The notes: generated by a model from the sequence alone, not told the origin. A stretch of 64,000 nucleotides of DNA from Sinorhizobium fredii NGR234 (GCF_000018545.1 NC_012587.1:1364001-1428000); one strand, 5' to 3'; shown: positions 8,515 through 19,817, counted from the first letter of the stretch. Program-made: numbers and translations.

Positions 8515-9282
8515 ATGGCATTGCCTGACTTTACCATGCGCCAGCTTCTCGAAGCAGGCGTACACTTCGGTCACCAGACGCACCGCTGGAACCCGAAGAT
8601 GAAGCCGTACATCTTCGGCGACCGTAACAACGTTCATATCATCGACCTCGCCCAGACCGTGCCGATGCTGTCGCGCGCTCTCCAGGTCGTCAGCGACACC
8701 GTCGCCAACGGCGGCCGCGTGCTCTTCGTCGGCACCAAGCGCCAGGCTTCGGAGATCATCGCCGACGCTGCCAAGCGCTCTGCCCAGTACTACGTCAATG
8801 CTCGCTGGCTTGGCGGCATGATGACCAACTGGAAGACGATCTCGAACTCGATCCAGCGCCTGCGCAAGCTCGATGAAATCCTGGCGTCCGAAGCCTCCGG
8901 CTTCACCAAGAAGGAACGCCTGAACCTCGAGCGCGAGCGCGAGAAGCTGAACCGCGCCCTCGGCGGTATCCGTGACATGGGCGGCACGCCGGACTTGATG
9001 TTCATCATCGATACCAACAAGGAATCGATCGCGATCGAAGAAGCCAAGCGCCTTGGCATTCCGGTCGTTGCCGTCATCGACTCCAACTGCGATCCGGACC
9101 AGATCGACTATCCGATCCCGGGCAACGACGACGCATCGCGTGCTGTCGCTCTCTACTGCGACCTCATCGCCCGCGCTGCCATCGACGGCATTGCCCGTCA
9201 GCAGGGCGCTGCTGGCCGCGACCTCGGCGCATCTGCCGAGGTTCCGGTCGAGCCGGCTCTCGACGAATCGTCCGAAGCCTGA
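8515..9282 (+). CDS. rpsB: 30S ribosomal protein S2
   Basis: This 255-residue uS2 protein opens with [20 protein letters not shown], the classic S2 N-terminus, and contains [14 protein letters not shown] and the [12 protein letters not shown] segment. It completes the 30S head and recruits S1. AAGGAG at 8501-8506, 8 bases before the ATG, fixes the start; the longer frame from 8407 is not needed. A C-terminal acidic tail of about 25 residues is common in alphaproteobacteria. It heads the rpsB-tsf-pyrH-frr cluster. Confidence 0.98.
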
Positions 9283-9324
9283 TCGGGCGCAGCAGCTTAA
9301 GCTGCCGGACCCAGAAATAGCGGG

Positions 9325-9366
9325 ACGAGGCCGTTTGGGATTAAAATCTGAACGGCCTCGTTCTTT
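9325..9366 (+). terminator. Terminator/attenuator between rpsB and tsf
   Basis: An 11-base perfect stem (9325-9335 with 9351-9361) with a 15-base loop is followed by TCTTTT. A separate 14-base perfect palindrome, GCAGCTTAAGCTGC, lies upstream at 9292-9305. Together they probably lower read-through from rpsB into tsf, as known for the E. coli rpsB-tsf gap. Confidence 0.65.
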
Positions 9367-9526
9367 TCAGCAAGGGAATGGCTCGGCTGGGGCCACCCTT
9401 ACCCGCGCAAGCATCGGATGACGGCGTCATAACGATGTCACACTGTAGGGCCATTCCCTGCCAAACCTACTGGCACGGCGCCACGCGCGGTTGGCGCGCC
9501 AGCGAAACAGACAAAGAGGCAAGAAG

Positions 9527-10450
9527 ATGACTGTTACTGCCGCAATGGTGAAGGATCTGCGCGAAAAGACCGGCGCAGGCATGATGGATTGCAAGAAAGC
9601 CCTTGCCGAAACCAACGGCGATATGGAAGCCGCCATCGACTGGCTGCGCGCCAAGGGCATTGCCAAGGCCGACAAGAAGTCCGGCCGCACGGCTGCCGAG
9701 GGCCTCATCGGCATCGCGAGCGCCGGCAACAAGGCCGTCGTTGTCGAAATCAACTCCGAAACCGACTTCGTTGCCCGCAACGATGCCTTCCAGGACCTCG
9801 TCCGCGGCATCGCCAATGTCGCGCTCGGCACGGACGGCACTGTAGAAGCCGTTTCCCAGGCGACCTATCCGGCGACCGGCAAGTCCGTCGAGGACTCGGT
9901 CAAGGACGCCATCGCAACGATCGGCGAAAACATGACGCTGCGTCGTGCTGCCGCGCTCAAGGTTGAGGACGGCGTGGTCGCGACCTACATCCACAATGCC
10001 GCTGGTGACGGTATCGGCAAGCTTGGCGTCCTGGTCGCCCTGAAGTCGACCGGCAACAAGGAAGCGCTGAACGCGATCGGCCGACAGGTTGCGATGCATG
10101 TTGCCGCGACCAACCCGCTTGCCGTCCGCCCGAGCGAGATCGACCCGGCGGTCGCCGAGCGTGAACGCAACGTCTTCATCGAACAGTCGCGCGCTTCCGG
10201 CAAGCCGGACAACATCATCGAGAAGATGGTCGACGGCCGCATGCGCAAGTTCTTCGAAGAAGTCGCACTTCTGTCGCAGGCCTTCGTCATGAACCCCGAC
10301 CAGACGGTCGAGGCAGCCATCAAGGAAGCCGAAAAGACCGTCGGTGCGCCGATCGAGGTTGCCGGTATCGCGCGCCTGCTGCTCGGCGAAGGCGTTCAGA
10401 AGGAAGAGTCCGATTTCGCGGCGGAAGTTGCAGCAGCCGCAAAGGGTTGA
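9527..10450 (+). CDS. tsf: Elongation factor Ts
   Basis: This 307-residue factor catalyses GDP/GTP exchange on EF-Tu. The N-terminal domain shows [20 protein letters not shown] and the contact motif SETDFVARN. Later segments include [10 protein letters not shown]. Length is normal for proteobacterial EF-Ts. The ATG at 9527 is preceded by a GAGGCAAGAAG stretch that can serve as ribosome binding site. It follows rpsB after 244 bases that contain a hairpin and perhaps a second promoter. Confidence 0.98.
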   Translation: MTVTAAMVKDLREKTGAGMMDCKKALAETNGDMEAAIDWLRAKGIAKADKKSGRTAAEGLIGIASAGNKAVVVEINSETDFVARNDAFQDLVRGIANVALGTDGTVEAVSQATYPATGKSVEDSVKDAIATIGENMTLRRAAALKVEDGVVATYIHNAAGDGIGKLGVLVALKSTGNKEALNAIGRQVAMHVAATNPLAVRPSEIDPAVAERERNVFIEQSRASGKPDNIIEKMVDGRMRKFFEEVALLSQAFVMNPDQTVEAAIKEAEKTVGAPIEVAGIARLLLGEGVQKEESDFAAEVAAAAKG

Positions 10451-10478
10451 TTTCTTCTTTCCGATTGGGAAAAGCTGG

Positions 10479-10504
10479 GGGCATCGCGTGACAACGCGAT
10501 GCCC
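10479..10504 (+). terminator. Strong hairpin between tsf and pyrH, possible terminator
   Basis: A perfect 11-base stem (10479-10489 with 10494-10504) closes on a GACA loop, 28 bases after the tsf stop. Only TTCGTGT follows, so termination is probably partial; it may act instead as an mRNA processing or stability element. Confidence 0.5.
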
Positions 10505-10642
10505 TTCGTGTATCCGGCATGCGTTATTGCGGTGGACCCGCCGGGGCTGTGCCAGTGGCGGTCGATACCACGCAAGACGATTTGCCCTCACGCCGCTGTG
10601 CGCGTCTGTCGCGCTTGCGTGCCGATCTGCTCAGGAGTGATG

Positions 10643-11365
10643 ATGTCGGCCAAGCCAATCTATAAGCGTGTTCTTCTCAAAGCCTCCGGCGAAGCCTTGA
10701 TGGGAAGCCAAGGCTTCGGCATCGATGTGGCCGTGGCCGATCGGATCGCTTCGGACATTGCCGAGGCCCGTGCCATGGGCGTCGAGGTCGGCGTCGTCGT
10801 CGGCGGCGGCAACATCTTCCGCGGCGTCGCCGTTGCCTCGAAGGGCGGCGACCGGGTCACCGGCGACCACATGGGCATGCTGGCGACGGTCATCAATGCA
10901 CTTGCCCTTGCGACCTCGCTGCGCAAGCAGGACATCGATACGGTCGTGCTGTCGGCGATCGCCATGCCGGAGATCTGCGAGAGCTTCTCGCAGCGCGCCA
11001 CGCTCTACCATCTGTCGCTGGGCCGCGTCGTGATCTTCGCCGGCGGGACCGGAAACCCCTTCTTCACGACGGACTCTGCGGCGGCACTCCGTGCCGCGGA
11101 AATGGGCGCCGAGGCGATCTTCAAGGGAACGCAGGTCGACGGCATCTATTCCGCCGATCCGAAAAAGGACCCGCTGGCGACGCGCTTCGATCGGCTCACC
11201 CACAGTGAGGTTCTCGAAAAGGGCCTCGCCGTCATGGACGTTGCCGCCGTGGCGCTGGCGCGGGAAAATGCCATTCCGATCGTTGTATTCTCGATCCACG
11301 AGAAGGGTGGCTTCGCGGACATATTGACCGGTGGCGGCCGCGCCACCATCGTGTCGGATAGTTGA
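10643..11365 (+). CDS. pyrH: UMP kinase
   Basis: This 240-residue enzyme phosphorylates UMP to UDP for pyrimidine nucleotide synthesis. Family motifs are YKRVLLKASGEALMG at the N-terminus, VVGGGNIFRG, DHMGMLATVINALAL and TGNPFFTTDSAAALRA. The start at 10643 was chosen from tandem GTG-ATG-ATG codons at 10637-10645 because AGGAG at 10633-10637 is best spaced to it; 10640 is equally possible. An extension to 10499 would include an intergenic hairpin and is not typical of the family. Confidence 0.96.
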   Translation: MSAKPIYKRVLLKASGEALMGSQGFGIDVAVADRIASDIAEARAMGVEVGVVVGGGNIFRGVAVASKGGDRVTGDHMGMLATVINALALATSLRKQDIDTVVLSAIAMPEICESFSQRATLYHLSLGRVVIFAGGTGNPFFTTDSAAALRAAEMGAEAIFKGTQVDGIYSADPKKDPLATRFDRLTHSEVLEKGLAVMDVAAVALARENAIPIVVFSIHEKGGFADILTGGGRATIVSDS

Positions 11366-11417
11366 TAATCTGAAGAGGCGCAAACGGCCCTCGAGTTCAA
11401 GAATGGGAGTCTGAACC

Positions 11418-11978
11418 ATGAGTGAAGGTGTGGAGCTGAAGGAATTGAAGCGCCGCATGGACGGAGCGATCGCCGCTTTCAAGCACGACATCGCATCGCT
11501 GCGTACAGGCCGCGCCTCAGCAAACGTTCTCGATCCGGTGACCGTCGAAGCTTACGGTTCGCGCATGCCGCTGAACCAGGTCGCGAACATTATGGTTCCG
11601 GAGCCGCGGATGCTCTCGGTTTCCGTTTGGGACAAGACCATGGTCGGCGCCGTGGATCGGGCAATACGGGAGTCCAACCTGGGCCTCAACCCGATCATCG
11701 ACGGCCAGAACCTGCGCATTCCGCTGCCGGAACTGAACGAGGAGCGCCGCAAATCCCTGGTCAAGGTCGCGCATGACTATGCCGAAAAGAGCAAAGTCGC
11801 CGTGCGCCACGTCCGCCGCGACGGTATGGACGGCCTGAAAAAAGCCGAAAAGGATGGTGACATCGGCCAGGATGAGAGCCGTGCTCAGTCCGAGCGGGTA
11901 CAAAAGATGACCGACGAAGTGATTTCCGAGATCGACCGCTTGCTCGCGGAGAAGGAAAAGGAAATCATGCAGGTCTGA
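11418..11978 (+). CDS. frr: Ribosome recycling factor
   Basis: This 186-residue RRF dissociates post-termination ribosomes with EF-G. The sequence carries the hallmark [21 protein letters not shown] and the C-terminal [17 protein letters not shown] helix region. Length and both domains are standard. It follows pyrH by 52 bases, as in most bacteria. Confidence 0.98.
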   Translation: MSEGVELKELKRRMDGAIAAFKHDIASLRTGRASANVLDPVTVEAYGSRMPLNQVANIMVPEPRMLSVSVWDKTMVGAVDRAIRESNLGLNPIIDGQNLRIPLPELNEERRKSLVKVAHDYAEKSKVAVRHVRRDGMDGLKKAEKDGDIGQDESRAQSERVQKMTDEVISEIDRLLAEKEKEIMQV

Positions 11979-12013
11979 CCGCGGAAAATCGAGTCTCTAG
12001 TTTCGGACAGCCC

Positions 12014-12757
12014 ATGCAAGAATTCGTTTCCACAAACGTGCCGGCGCACGTCGCCATCATCATGGACGGCAACGGTCGTTGGGCGAACGCGCGTGGACTG
12101 CCCCGCACGATGGGACACCGCAAAGGCGTCGAGGCGGTACGCGGTGCCGTCAAGACGGCCGCCGAACTCGGCATCCGCTATCTGACGCTCTTCGCGTTTT
12201 CCTCGGAGAACTGGAGCAGGCCGGAAGACGAGGTCAGCGACCTCATGGGCTTGCTCAAGGCCTTCATCCGGCGGGATCTCGCCGACCTTCATCGCGAGAA
12301 TGTCCGTATCCGCGTCATCGGTGATCGCGCCAATTTGAGCGGCGACATCCTGCCGCTCCTGATCGAGGCCGAAGAGACGACGAGTGCCAACACCGGGATC
12401 ACCCTGGTGATCGCATTCAATTACGGCGCACGTGACGAATTGGCGAGAGCGATGCGGCGTCTCGCAGAGGAGGTGGCCACGGGCCGTCTTCGGCCGGACG
12501 ATATCACCGCCGACCGGATCGCGGCGTCGCTTGACACGGCAGGCATTCCCGACCCCGATCTCATTCTTCGGACGAGCGGCGAGGAGCGTCTTTCCAACTT
12601 TCTGCTTTGGCAGGGGGCCTATTCCGAGTTGCTGTTCGTGCCCGAACTCTGGCCGGATTTCACGCGCGACACATTCATCGCCGCAATCGAGAAATACGCC
12701 GCCCGCGAACGCCGATTCGGCGGGCTGCCGCAGCCGACACTGGCGGTCGGGTCCTGA
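12014..12757 (+). CDS. uppS: Isoprenyl transferase (undecaprenyl diphosphate synthase)
   Basis: This 247-residue cis-prenyltransferase makes the C55 carrier lipid for peptidoglycan and LPS. The catalytic [11 protein letters not shown] carries Asp18, and the C-terminal [19 protein letters not shown] is the substrate-binding signature. It lies 35 bases after frr. Its TGA overlaps the ATG of cdsA by one base, coupling carrier-lipid and phospholipid precursor synthesis. Confidence 0.97.
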   Translation: MQEFVSTNVPAHVAIIMDGNGRWANARGLPRTMGHRKGVEAVRGAVKTAAELGIRYLTLFAFSSENWSRPEDEVSDLMGLLKAFIRRDLADLHRENVRIRVIGDRANLSGDILPLLIEAEETTSANTGITLVIAFNYGARDELARAMRRLAEEVATGRLRPDDITADRIAASLDTAGIPDPDLILRTSGEERLSNFLLWQGAYSELLFVPELWPDFTRDTFIAAIEKYAARERRFGGLPQPTLAVGS

Positions 12758-13590
12758 TGCAGACAGAACTCAAGCTTCGCATCGCATCGGGTTTTGTGCT
12801 CGCCGCGGTAACCCTCGGTGCCACCTGGGCAGGTGGCTTTGCCTTCCAGCTTCTCTCCGTCGCGATCGGTCTGCTCGTCTACTATGAATGGTCGACGATC
12901 ACGAAGCTTGCCGAGCAGGATTTTCAGGGCAATGCCGTGGGGTGGCTTTCGCAGGTCGTCATCGCCGCCTTGGTGCTGATGGACTATATGCCCTATAGCC
13001 TGCCGGTGCTGGTCGGCAGCGTTGTCCTCTCCGCGCTTTGGGTGCTCGTCAAGAAGACGAGTCGGTGGCTGCCGGCTGGCGTCGCCTATGCCGGACTGAC
13101 GGGCATATCGCTGGCGGCCATCCGCGGTGCGGACTATCTGGGGCTGATCGCCATGCTCTTCGTGTTCGCCGTCGTCTGGGGAACGGATATTTTCGCCTAT
13201 TTCGTCGGGCGGGCGGTCGGTGGCCCGAAACTGGCCCCGGCGATTTCGCCCGGCAAGACCTGGTCGGGGGCGATCGGTGGCGCGGTTTGCGGCGTTCTCG
13301 CGGGCGTCGCCGTCTTCATGGCGCATTTCTCGCTCGACGATGTGCGCATCCCGACCGTGGCGCTGCTGCTCTCCGTGGCAAGCCAGATCGGTGACCTGTT
13401 CGAATCCTTCGTCAAGCGCCGCTTCGGTGTAAAGGATTCGAGCCGGCTGATCCCGGGGCACGGCGGCGTCATGGATCGGGTCGACGGGTTGATCTTCGCC
13501 AGTGCCGCGGCGCTGCTGCTGGTCCTCGTCCAGCTCCTCTTCGGCGGCGGAGGGAACGAAAATTTCGCTTCCGTCCTGTTGGGCCTCTAA
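12757..13590 (+). CDS. cdsA: Phosphatidate cytidylyltransferase (CDP-diglyceride synthase)
   Basis: This 277-residue polytopic inner-membrane enzyme makes CDP-diacylglycerol from phosphatidate and CTP. About eight hydrophobic helices are visible, and the family signature KRRFGVKDSSRLIPGHGG followed by DRVDG is intact near residues 226-248. The start is the ATG at 12757, overlapping the uppS stop (TGATG). Confidence 0.97.
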   Translation: MQTELKLRIASGFVLAAVTLGATWAGGFAFQLLSVAIGLLVYYEWSTITKLAEQDFQGNAVGWLSQVVIAALVLMDYMPYSLPVLVGSVVLSALWVLVKKTSRWLPAGVAYAGLTGISLAAIRGADYLGLIAMLFVFAVVWGTDIFAYFVGRAVGGPKLAPAISPGKTWSGAIGGAVCGVLAGVAVFMAHFSLDDVRIPTVALLLSVASQIGDLFESFVKRRFGVKDSSRLIPGHGGVMDRVDGLIFASAAALLLVLVQLLFGGGGNENFASVLLGL

Positions 13591-13726
13591 CCCGGAATAC
13601 GCCTCACGCTTCTGTCATCGCATCCGGGGCCGCTGGATAGTTTCTTAAATACCGGTAGAAATCAGGGTAAGATCGCGCGGCAATCCGAAGTCTGACGGCG
13701 GCAACGCGGATGCGATAGGAATTGAT

Positions 13727-14851
13727 ATGAGCCTTCTGCTAGACAATCTGCAATACACCATTCCCACCTTCCTGTTTCTCCTGACCCTGCTGGTCTTCGT
13801 CCATGAGATGGGGCACTATCTCGTGGGTCGCTGGTCCGGCATTCGCATCGTTGCCTTCTCCGTCGGCTTCGGCCCGGAACTGTTCGGCTGGACGGATCGC
13901 CACGGAACGAGATGGAAGTTCTGCGCAATCCCGCTTGGCGGCTATGTGAAATTCTTCGGCGACGAGGATGCGGCAAGCACGCCCGACTACCGGCGCCTGG
14001 AAACGATCAGGCCGGAAGAGCGCGCCCGCACTTTCCTGGGAGCCAAGCTGTGGAAGCGGGCGGCAACTGTCGCGGCTGGCCCAATCGCCAACTTCCTCCT
14101 GGCGATCGCCATCTTTGCCGTTCTCTTTTCGATCTACGGCCGTGCCGTCGCCGATCCGGTGGTGGCCTTCGTCGCACCCGGCAGTGCGGCCGAAAAGGCG
14201 GGCGTCCTGCCCGGCGACAGATTGATTTCGATCGACGGCAAGAGGATCGCCACCTTCGACGATGTCCGCCGTTACGTCAGCGTTCGCCCCGACCTCCCGA
14301 TCAAGGTTCGCATCGACCGCGCCGGCGCCGAGGTCGATCTCGACATGGTGCCGCAACGCACCGAATCCGTCGACCCGCTCGGCAACAAGGTCGAGGAAGG
14401 AAAGATCGGCATCGGCACGAATCAAGAGGCGGGCAACTTCCGCGTCGAGACTTATGGCCCCCTCGAAGCGGTCGGGCAGGGCGCCTTGCAGAGCTGGCGG
14501 ATCGTGACCGGGACGTTCGACTATTTGTCGAATCTCTTCGTCGGCCGGATGAATGCCGACCAGGTGGGAGGGCCGATCCGCATCGCGCAGATGTCCGGAC
14601 AGATGGCAAAACTGGGCATCGCCGAAGTCCTCAACTTCGCTGCCGTCCTTTCGGTTTCGATAGGATTGCTTAACCTCATGCCGGTGCCGGTTCTTGATGG
14701 CGGCCACCTGATGTTCTATGCGGTCGAGGCGCTGCGCGGCAAGCCGGTTGGTCCGGCCGCCCAGGAGCTCGCATTCCGGATCGGCTTCGCCATGGTGCTG
14801 ATGCTCACTGTGTTTGCCGCCTGGAACGACATAAATTGGCTGTTCGGTTAG
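13727..14851 (+). CDS. rseP: RIP metalloprotease RseP (site-2 protease)
   Basis: This 374-residue intramembrane zinc protease cleaves membrane-anchored regulators and signal-peptide remnants. The HExxH zinc motif (HEMGH) is at residues 26-30 in the first helix, and the second metal-ligand segment NLMPVPVLDGGH is near residue 315-325. A single PDZ domain (around residues 125-200) lies between the helices; E. coli RseP has two. Its position between cdsA and bamA is conserved in proteobacteria. The anti-sigma or other substrate is not encoded here. Confidence 0.96.
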   Translation: MSLLLDNLQYTIPTFLFLLTLLVFVHEMGHYLVGRWSGIRIVAFSVGFGPELFGWTDRHGTRWKFCAIPLGGYVKFFGDEDAASTPDYRRLETIRPEERARTFLGAKLWKRAATVAAGPIANFLLAIAIFAVLFSIYGRAVADPVVAFVAPGSAAEKAGVLPGDRLISIDGKRIATFDDVRRYVSVRPDLPIKVRIDRAGAEVDLDMVPQRTESVDPLGNKVEEGKIGIGTNQEAGNFRVETYGPLEAVGQGALQSWRIVTGTFDYLSNLFVGRMNADQVGGPIRIAQMSGQMAKLGIAEVLNFAAVLSVSIGLLNLMPVPVLDGGHLMFYAVEALRGKPVGPAAQELAFRIGFAMVLMLTVFAAWNDINWLFG

Positions 14852-15103
14852 GACTGCCGGGGTTGAACGAGGGGGATCCGTTCTTTCAGGAAAGCTGTGA
14901 ACGATCGGGCTTCACAAGCTTGCTTTGCAACGATTTGTTTACGATAACGCAACGCCGTAGTGGCTGTTAAGCCACGGTTCGAATTGAAGTAAACAGAAAT
15001 TAACGAGCTGGCTTGCTTGTATGGGAAAAGCGGGTAAAACGGCAACCGTGACCGGAGTCGGTACGAAATTGCCGCGGGACGTTGGAAAAAGGTAAGAATT
15101 GCA

Positions 15104-17437
15104 ATGAAAGCTGGTTCAAGGTTTTTGAACGCGGTGTCGGCGTTTGCGCTGTCGGCAAGCATGGTTGCGACAGGAACGGGTGCGGCACTGGTTGCCAGCA
15201 CGTCGGTCGCCCAGGCAGCGGTCATCAGCCGCGTTGAAGTGCGTGGTGCTACGCGTGTCAGCCCGGAAACCGTTCGCGCGAACATCACGATCGTCCCCGG
15301 CAAGAGCTTCAGCAATGCGGATATCGACGCGTCGGTGAAGCGCCTCTACGCAACCGGCTATTTCTCCGACGTCAGCATCAGCATCTCCGGCGGCACGCTC
15401 GTTGTGAACGTCAGCGAGAACCAACTCGTCAATCAGGTCGTCTTCAACGGCAACCGCAAGATCAAGGACGACAAGCTCCAGGGCGTCGTCCGCACGCAGC
15501 CGCTCGGCCCCTACAGCGAAGCGACTGTCGAGACCGACATCCAGGCCATTAAGGACGCCTACGCCGCAATCGGCCGCAGCGACGTCACCGTGACGACGCA
15601 GGTCGTGCCGATCGCCGAGGGCCGGGTCAACCTCGCCTTCGTCATCAACGAGGGCGAGCGCACCAAGATCACGCAGATCAATTTCGTGGGCAACGAGGCC
15701 TACAGTGACGGTCGTCTGCAGTCGGTGATTGCGACCAAGGAATCCGGGATCTTCTCGTTCCTGACGCGCAAGGACGTCTACAACCCCGACAAGCTGCGCG
15801 CCGACGAAGAGCTGCTGCGGCAGTTCTACTACAACCGCGGTTACGCGGACTTCAACATCATCTCGTCCGAAGCGACGCTCAACGAGGCGACCAACGAATA
15901 CACGGTGACGATCACCGTCGAAGAAGGGCCGCGCTACGACTTCGGCGCAATCAACGTTGAATCGACCGTCGAGGGCGTCAATGCCGAGGAGTTGAAGGGG
16001 CTCGTTCAGAGCCGCGAAGGTTCCGTCTACAAGGCCAAGGACATCCAGGACACGATGAGCGAGATCTCCAAGCGTGTCGCATCGGCGGGCTACCCCTTCG
16101 CCCGTGTGACGCCGCGCGGCAATCGTGACCTCGCCAACCACACGATCGCCGTCGACTATCTCGTCGACCAGGGCGAGCGTGCCTATGTCGAGCGCATCGA
16201 AATCCGCGGCAACACCCGTACGCGCGATTACGTCATTCGTCGCGAATTCGATGTCGGCGAAGGCGATGCCTTCAACCAGGAAATGATTGCACGCGCCAAG
16301 CGCCGGCTCGAGGCGCTCGGTTACTTCTCGTCGGTCAATATCACGACGGCGCCGGGCAGCGCGGCTGACCGCGTCATCGTCGTCGTCGACGTGCAGGACC
16401 AGTCGACGGGTTCGTTCGGCATCGGCGCCGGCTATGCGGCCGGCAGCGGCGGCGGCTTCCTCGTCGAAGCCTCGATCGAAGAGAAGAACTTCCTCGGACG
16501 CGGCCAATATATCCGTCTGGCCGCCGGCAAGGGCGAAGACAGCCAGACCTACAACGTCTCGTTCACGGAACCGTATTTCCTGGGCTACCGCCTGGCTGCA
16601 GGTTTCGACCTCTTCAAGAACGAGCACGATTTCGACGACGACAACTACAGCTACAACGACCAGGGCTTCAGTCTGCGCGTCACCGCGCCGATCACCGAGA
16701 ACCTGTCGACGACGCTGCGCTACAACTACACGGAGCTCGAATATTTCGGCGATCAGGACGAGCTGTCGTCGCCCTATGACCGCGTTGTCGAGGACAGCCC
16801 GTGGACGCGTTCGTCGGTATCGCAGTCGGTCACCTACAACACGCTTGATGACGCCCAGCTGCCGCACGAGGGTATCCTCGCATCGGTAACGCAGGAGTTC
16901 GCCGGCCTCGGTGGCACGTCCGATTTCTACAAGCTGACGGGTAAGGCCAAGTGGTATTACACGGTGAACGACGAAGCGGACATCATCGCCTCGCTCGCCG
17001 GCAGCGCCGGGCACCTGTTCAAGACCTCGGGCTCGATGGAAGTCTTCGACCAGTTCCAGCTGGGCAGCAACGACATCCGCGGCTTCGAGCGCAATGGTAT
17101 CGGTCCGCGCGTCAACAATGGCGATGCGTTGGGCGGCACGACCTACTTCACGGCTTCCGCCGAAGCGTCGTTCCCGCTGCCGGGTATCCCGCGTGACAGC
17201 GGCTTCCGCGGCGCCTTATTCGTCGATGCCGGTACGCTTTATGGCAACGACGTGGCGCTGACAGGCGCGGGCGAATTTGCTGAGGGTACGGATGCCTCCT
17301 TGCGCGTCTCCGTCGGCGTCAGCCTGATCTGGGCTTCGCCGTTCGGCCCGCTTCGCGTCGACTACGCAGTGCCGGTTGCAAAGGAAGACTTCGACGAGAT
17401 CCAGAACTTCAAGTTTGGTATCAATTCGTCGTTCTGA
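15104..17437 (+). CDS. bamA: Outer membrane protein assembly factor BamA
   Basis: This 777-residue protein is the core of the BAM complex that inserts beta-barrels in the outer membrane. It has a signal peptide (cleavage near VAQA, about residue 38), five POTRA repeats across roughly residues 40-430 (for example [21 protein letters not shown] and [20 protein letters not shown]) and a 16-strand barrel ending in Phe (GINSSF). The barrel motif [16 protein letters not shown] corresponds to the conserved VRGF lid. The 252-base gap upstream includes a small hairpin (14960-14975) and is AT-rich, so bamA probably has its own promoter. Confidence 0.97.
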   Translation: MKAGSRFLNAVSAFALSASMVATGTGAALVASTSVAQAAVISRVEVRGATRVSPETVRANITIVPGKSFSNADIDASVKRLYATGYFSDVSISISGGTLVVNVSENQLVNQVVFNGNRKIKDDKLQGVVRTQPLGPYSEATVETDIQAIKDAYAAIGRSDVTVTTQVVPIAEGRVNLAFVINEGERTKITQINFVGNEAYSDGRLQSVIATKESGIFSFLTRKDVYNPDKLRADEELLRQFYYNRGYADFNIISSEATLNEATNEYTVTITVEEGPRYDFGAINVESTVEGVNAEELKGLVQSREGSVYKAKDIQDTMSEISKRVASAGYPFARVTPRGNRDLANHTIAVDYLVDQGERAYVERIEIRGNTRTRDYVIRREFDVGEGDAFNQEMIARAKRRLEALGYFSSVNITTAPGSAADRVIVVVDVQDQSTGSFGIGAGYAAGSGGGFLVEASIEEKNFLGRGQYIRLAAGKGEDSQTYNVSFTEPYFLGYRLAAGFDLFKNEHDFDDDNYSYNDQGFSLRVTAPITENLSTTLRYNYTELEYFGDQDELSSPYDRVVEDSPWTRSSVSQSVTYNTLDDAQLPHEGILASVTQEFAGLGGTSDFYKLTGKAKWYYTVNDEADIIASLAGSAGHLFKTSGSMEVFDQFQLGSNDIRGFERNGIGPRVNNGDALGGTTYFTASAEASFPLPGIPRDSGFRGALFVDAGTLYGNDVALTGAGEFAEGTDASLRVSVGVSLIWASPFGPLRVDYAVPVAKEDFDEIQNFKFGINSSF

Positions 17438-17480
17438 TAAGTGCAGTCCAGAACTGCCAAGAAATCGTTCTGGAGTGTCC

Positions 17481-18545
17481 ATGGAACAGAACTGGTTTTT
17501 TCCGCCCCATCAGGGGATTCGCCTGGGTGACCTCGCGGATCGGATTGGGGCGGAACTTTCCGATGCGAGCGTGGCCGATCATCCCATCCATGGGGTGGCA
17601 CCGGTTTATCGCGCCAAGGCCGGCGATGTCTGCTACATGCTGTCGCGCAAGAGCCGCGATGAGTTGGAGAGCTGCCAGGCATCCGCGATCATCTGCGACA
17701 AGGCGATCGCATCGATCGTACCGAGCCGCATTCCCGTTCTCCTGACCCAGAAGCCGCACACGGCATTCGCTCTTGCCGGTGCGTTGCTGCATGGGGAGGC
17801 GCTGCGTCCCTCGTACAACACCAGCCTGCGCGGCATAGCGCCTGGAGCTTTCATCGATCCGACGGCCCGCCTCGAGCCGGGGGTCGAGGTAGAGCCGACG
17901 GCGGTCGTCGGCGCCGGTGCGGAGATCGGCAGCGGTACGCGGATCGCGGCCGGCGCGGTGATCGGGCCGCAGGTTCGGATCGGCAGGGATTGCACGATAT
18001 CGGCTGGTGCCAGCATCCTCTGTGCGCTGATCGGCAACAATGTCATCATTCATCCCGGTGCGCGCATCGGCCAGGACGGCTTCGGTTATGCGCCTGGTCC
18101 AAAGGGCGGGATGATCAAGATCGTTCAGGTCGGCCGGGTGATCATCCAGGATCATGTGGAGATCGGTGCCAATACGACGGTCGATCGCGGCACAATGGAC
18201 GACACGGTGATCGGCGAGGGCACGAAGATCGACAATCTCGTCCAGATCGGCCACAACGTCCGCATCGGCCGCTATTGCGGCATCGTCAGCCAGGTCGGCA
18301 TCGCTGGCAGCGCGCGGATCGGCGACGGCGTGATGATCGGCGGCAATGCCGGTGTCAACGGACATACCACGATTGGAGATGGAGCGCAGATCGCCGCGAT
18401 GAGCGGTGTGGCGAGCGACGTTCCGGCAGGCGAGCGTTACGGCGGAATTCCGGCGCGGCCGATGCGGGACTTTCTGCGGGAAGTCGCGGAAATCGCCATG
18501 CGGTCAAGTGAACGGCATAAGAAAAAGGGTGGCAAGGATGAATGA
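17481..18545 (+). CDS. lpxD: UDP-3-O-acylglucosamine N-acyltransferase LpxD
   Basis: This 354-residue enzyme adds the second acyl chain (from acyl-ACP) in lipid A synthesis. An N-terminal uridine-binding domain (to about residue 110) is followed by a left-handed beta-helix of hexapeptide repeats. The catalytic region reads [16 protein letters not shown], and [10 protein letters not shown] contains the second conserved His. The ATG at 17481 follows bamA by 43 bases; a GGAGTG lies at 17471-17476. The last 8 bases overlap fabZ. Confidence 0.97.
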   Translation: MEQNWFFPPHQGIRLGDLADRIGAELSDASVADHPIHGVAPVYRAKAGDVCYMLSRKSRDELESCQASAIICDKAIASIVPSRIPVLLTQKPHTAFALAGALLHGEALRPSYNTSLRGIAPGAFIDPTARLEPGVEVEPTAVVGAGAEIGSGTRIAAGAVIGPQVRIGRDCTISAGASILCALIGNNVIIHPGARIGQDGFGYAPGPKGGMIKIVQVGRVIIQDHVEIGANTTVDRGTMDDTVIGEGTKIDNLVQIGHNVRIGRYCGIVSQVGIAGSARIGDGVMIGGNAGVNGHTTIGDGAQIAAMSGVASDVPAGERYGGIPARPMRDFLREVAEIAMRSSERHKKKGGKDE

Positions 18546-19002
18546 CGCTGCGACAGTTCTCGGCACGGCGGACCTTCAGGAGATCCTCAGACTTCTTCCC
18601 CATCGCTATCCGTTCCTGCTCGTCGACCGCATCATCGAGATCGACGACGACAATTCGGCGATCGGCATCAAGAACGTGACGGCGAACGAGCCGCATTTTA
18701 CCGGCCATTTCCCGGAAAAGCCGATCATGCCGGGCGTGCTGCTGATCGAGGGCATGGCGCAGACTGCGGGTGCAATCTGTGCACGCAAGACAGGCATCGG
18801 CAGCAACCTCGTCTACTTCATGACGATCGACAACGCGCGGTTCCGCAAGCCCGTGGTGCCCGGCGATCGGGTCGAGTTCCATGTCACGAAGCAGAAGCAG
18901 CGGGGCAATATCTGGAAATTTCACTGTGACGCAAAAGTTGACGGGCAACTTGTCGCGGAAGCTGATATCGGCGCGATGATTGTCAGCAAGGAAGACGCCT
19001 GA
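18538..19002 (+). CDS. fabZ: 3-hydroxyacyl-ACP dehydratase FabZ
   Basis: This 154-residue hot-dog-fold dehydratase converts 3-hydroxyacyl-ACP to trans-2-enoyl-ACP, and competes with LpxA and LpxD for hydroxyacyl-ACP. The catalytic pair is His57 in [11 protein letters not shown] and Glu71 in [12 protein letters not shown] precedes the ATG at 18538, which lies within the end of lpxD. Confidence 0.97.
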   Translation: MNDAATVLGTADLQEILRLLPHRYPFLLVDRIIEIDDDNSAIGIKNVTANEPHFTGHFPEKPIMPGVLLIEGMAQTAGAICARKTGIGSNLVYFMTIDNARFRKPVVPGDRVEFHVTKQKQRGNIWKFHCDAKVDGQLVAEADIGAMIVSKEDA

Positions 19003-19004
19003 AC

Positions 19005-19817
19005 ATGGTTGTATCAAGTGCCAAGATCCATCCGGCGTCCGTTGTCGAAGACGGCGCGGTGATCGGTGAGAACGTCAAAGTCGGCCCGTTTTGCCATATC
19101 GGGCCGAATGTCGTTCTGGGCGATGGCGTTGAACTTCTCAGCCATGTGGTCGTGATCGGGCGCACGACGATCGGAAAGGGGACGAAGATCTTCCCCGGTG
19201 CGGTGATCGGCGGGGATTCCCAGAGCGTGCATCACAGCGCCGTCGATACGACTCTGGTGATCGGTGAGAACTGCACGATCCGCGAAGGCGTCACGATGAA
19301 CACGGGCACCGTCGAACATGGTGGAACAACCGTGGTCGGCAACAACAACCTGTTTCTTGCCTATTCGCATGTGGCGCATGATTGCCGGCTTGGAAACAAC
19401 ATCATCCTGTCGAACAACGTGATGCTTGCCGGCCATGTGACCGTCGAGGACCGTGCCATTCTCGGCGGCGGCTCGGCCGTTCATCAGTTCACCCGCGTCG
19501 GCAAGCAGGCCTTCATCGGCGGGCTGTCGGCGGTCAGCTACGACGTCATCCCCTATGGCATGCTCAACGGCAATCCGGGCGTGCTGAGCGGTCTCAATGT
19601 CGTCGGCATGACGCGCGCCGGCTTCGAGCGTCCGGTCATCCACGCGGTGCGGCGCTGCTACAAGCAGATCTTCGAGGGACCGGAATCGATTCGCGCCAAC
19701 GCAGCTGCCGTGCGCGACGAATATCTCGATTGCCCGCCGGCGATGGAGATTCTCGACTTCATCGCAGCGGAAAGCGACCGCGCTCTGTCATCGCCTAACC
19801 GCGGCGGCAAGGGTTGA
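19005..19817 (+). CDS. lpxA: UDP-N-acetylglucosamine acyltransferase LpxA
   Basis: This 270-residue trimeric enzyme performs the first acylation of lipid A synthesis. Hexapeptide repeats fill the first 190 residues. The catalytic His125 sits in [13 protein letters not shown] at the same position as in E. coli LpxA. The C-terminal helical domain follows ([14 protein letters not shown]). It starts 2 bases after fabZ, so the two are tightly coupled. Confidence 0.98.
   Translation: MVVSSAKIHPASVVEDGAVIGENVKVGPFCHIGPNVVLGDGVELLSHVVVIGRTTIGKGTKIFPGAVIGGDSQSVHHSAVDTTLVIGENCTIREGVTMNTGTVEHGGTTVVGNNNLFLAYSHVAHDCRLGNNIILSNNVMLAGHVTVEDRAILGGGSAVHQFTRVGKQAFIGGLSAVSYDVIPYGMLNGNPGVLSGLNVVGMTRAGFERPVIHAVRRCYKQIFEGPESIRANAAAVRDEYLDCPPAMEILDFIAAESDRALSSPNRGGKG

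Noticed and set aside
14852..15103. Hairpin at 14960-14975 as a terminator for rseP
   Set aside because: Stem is only six bases, 108 bases from the rseP stop and has no T-run; more likely part of the bamA upstream region.
15116..17014. 632-codon minus-strand frame opposite bamA
   Set aside because: Antisense to a complete BamA; no recognisable domain.
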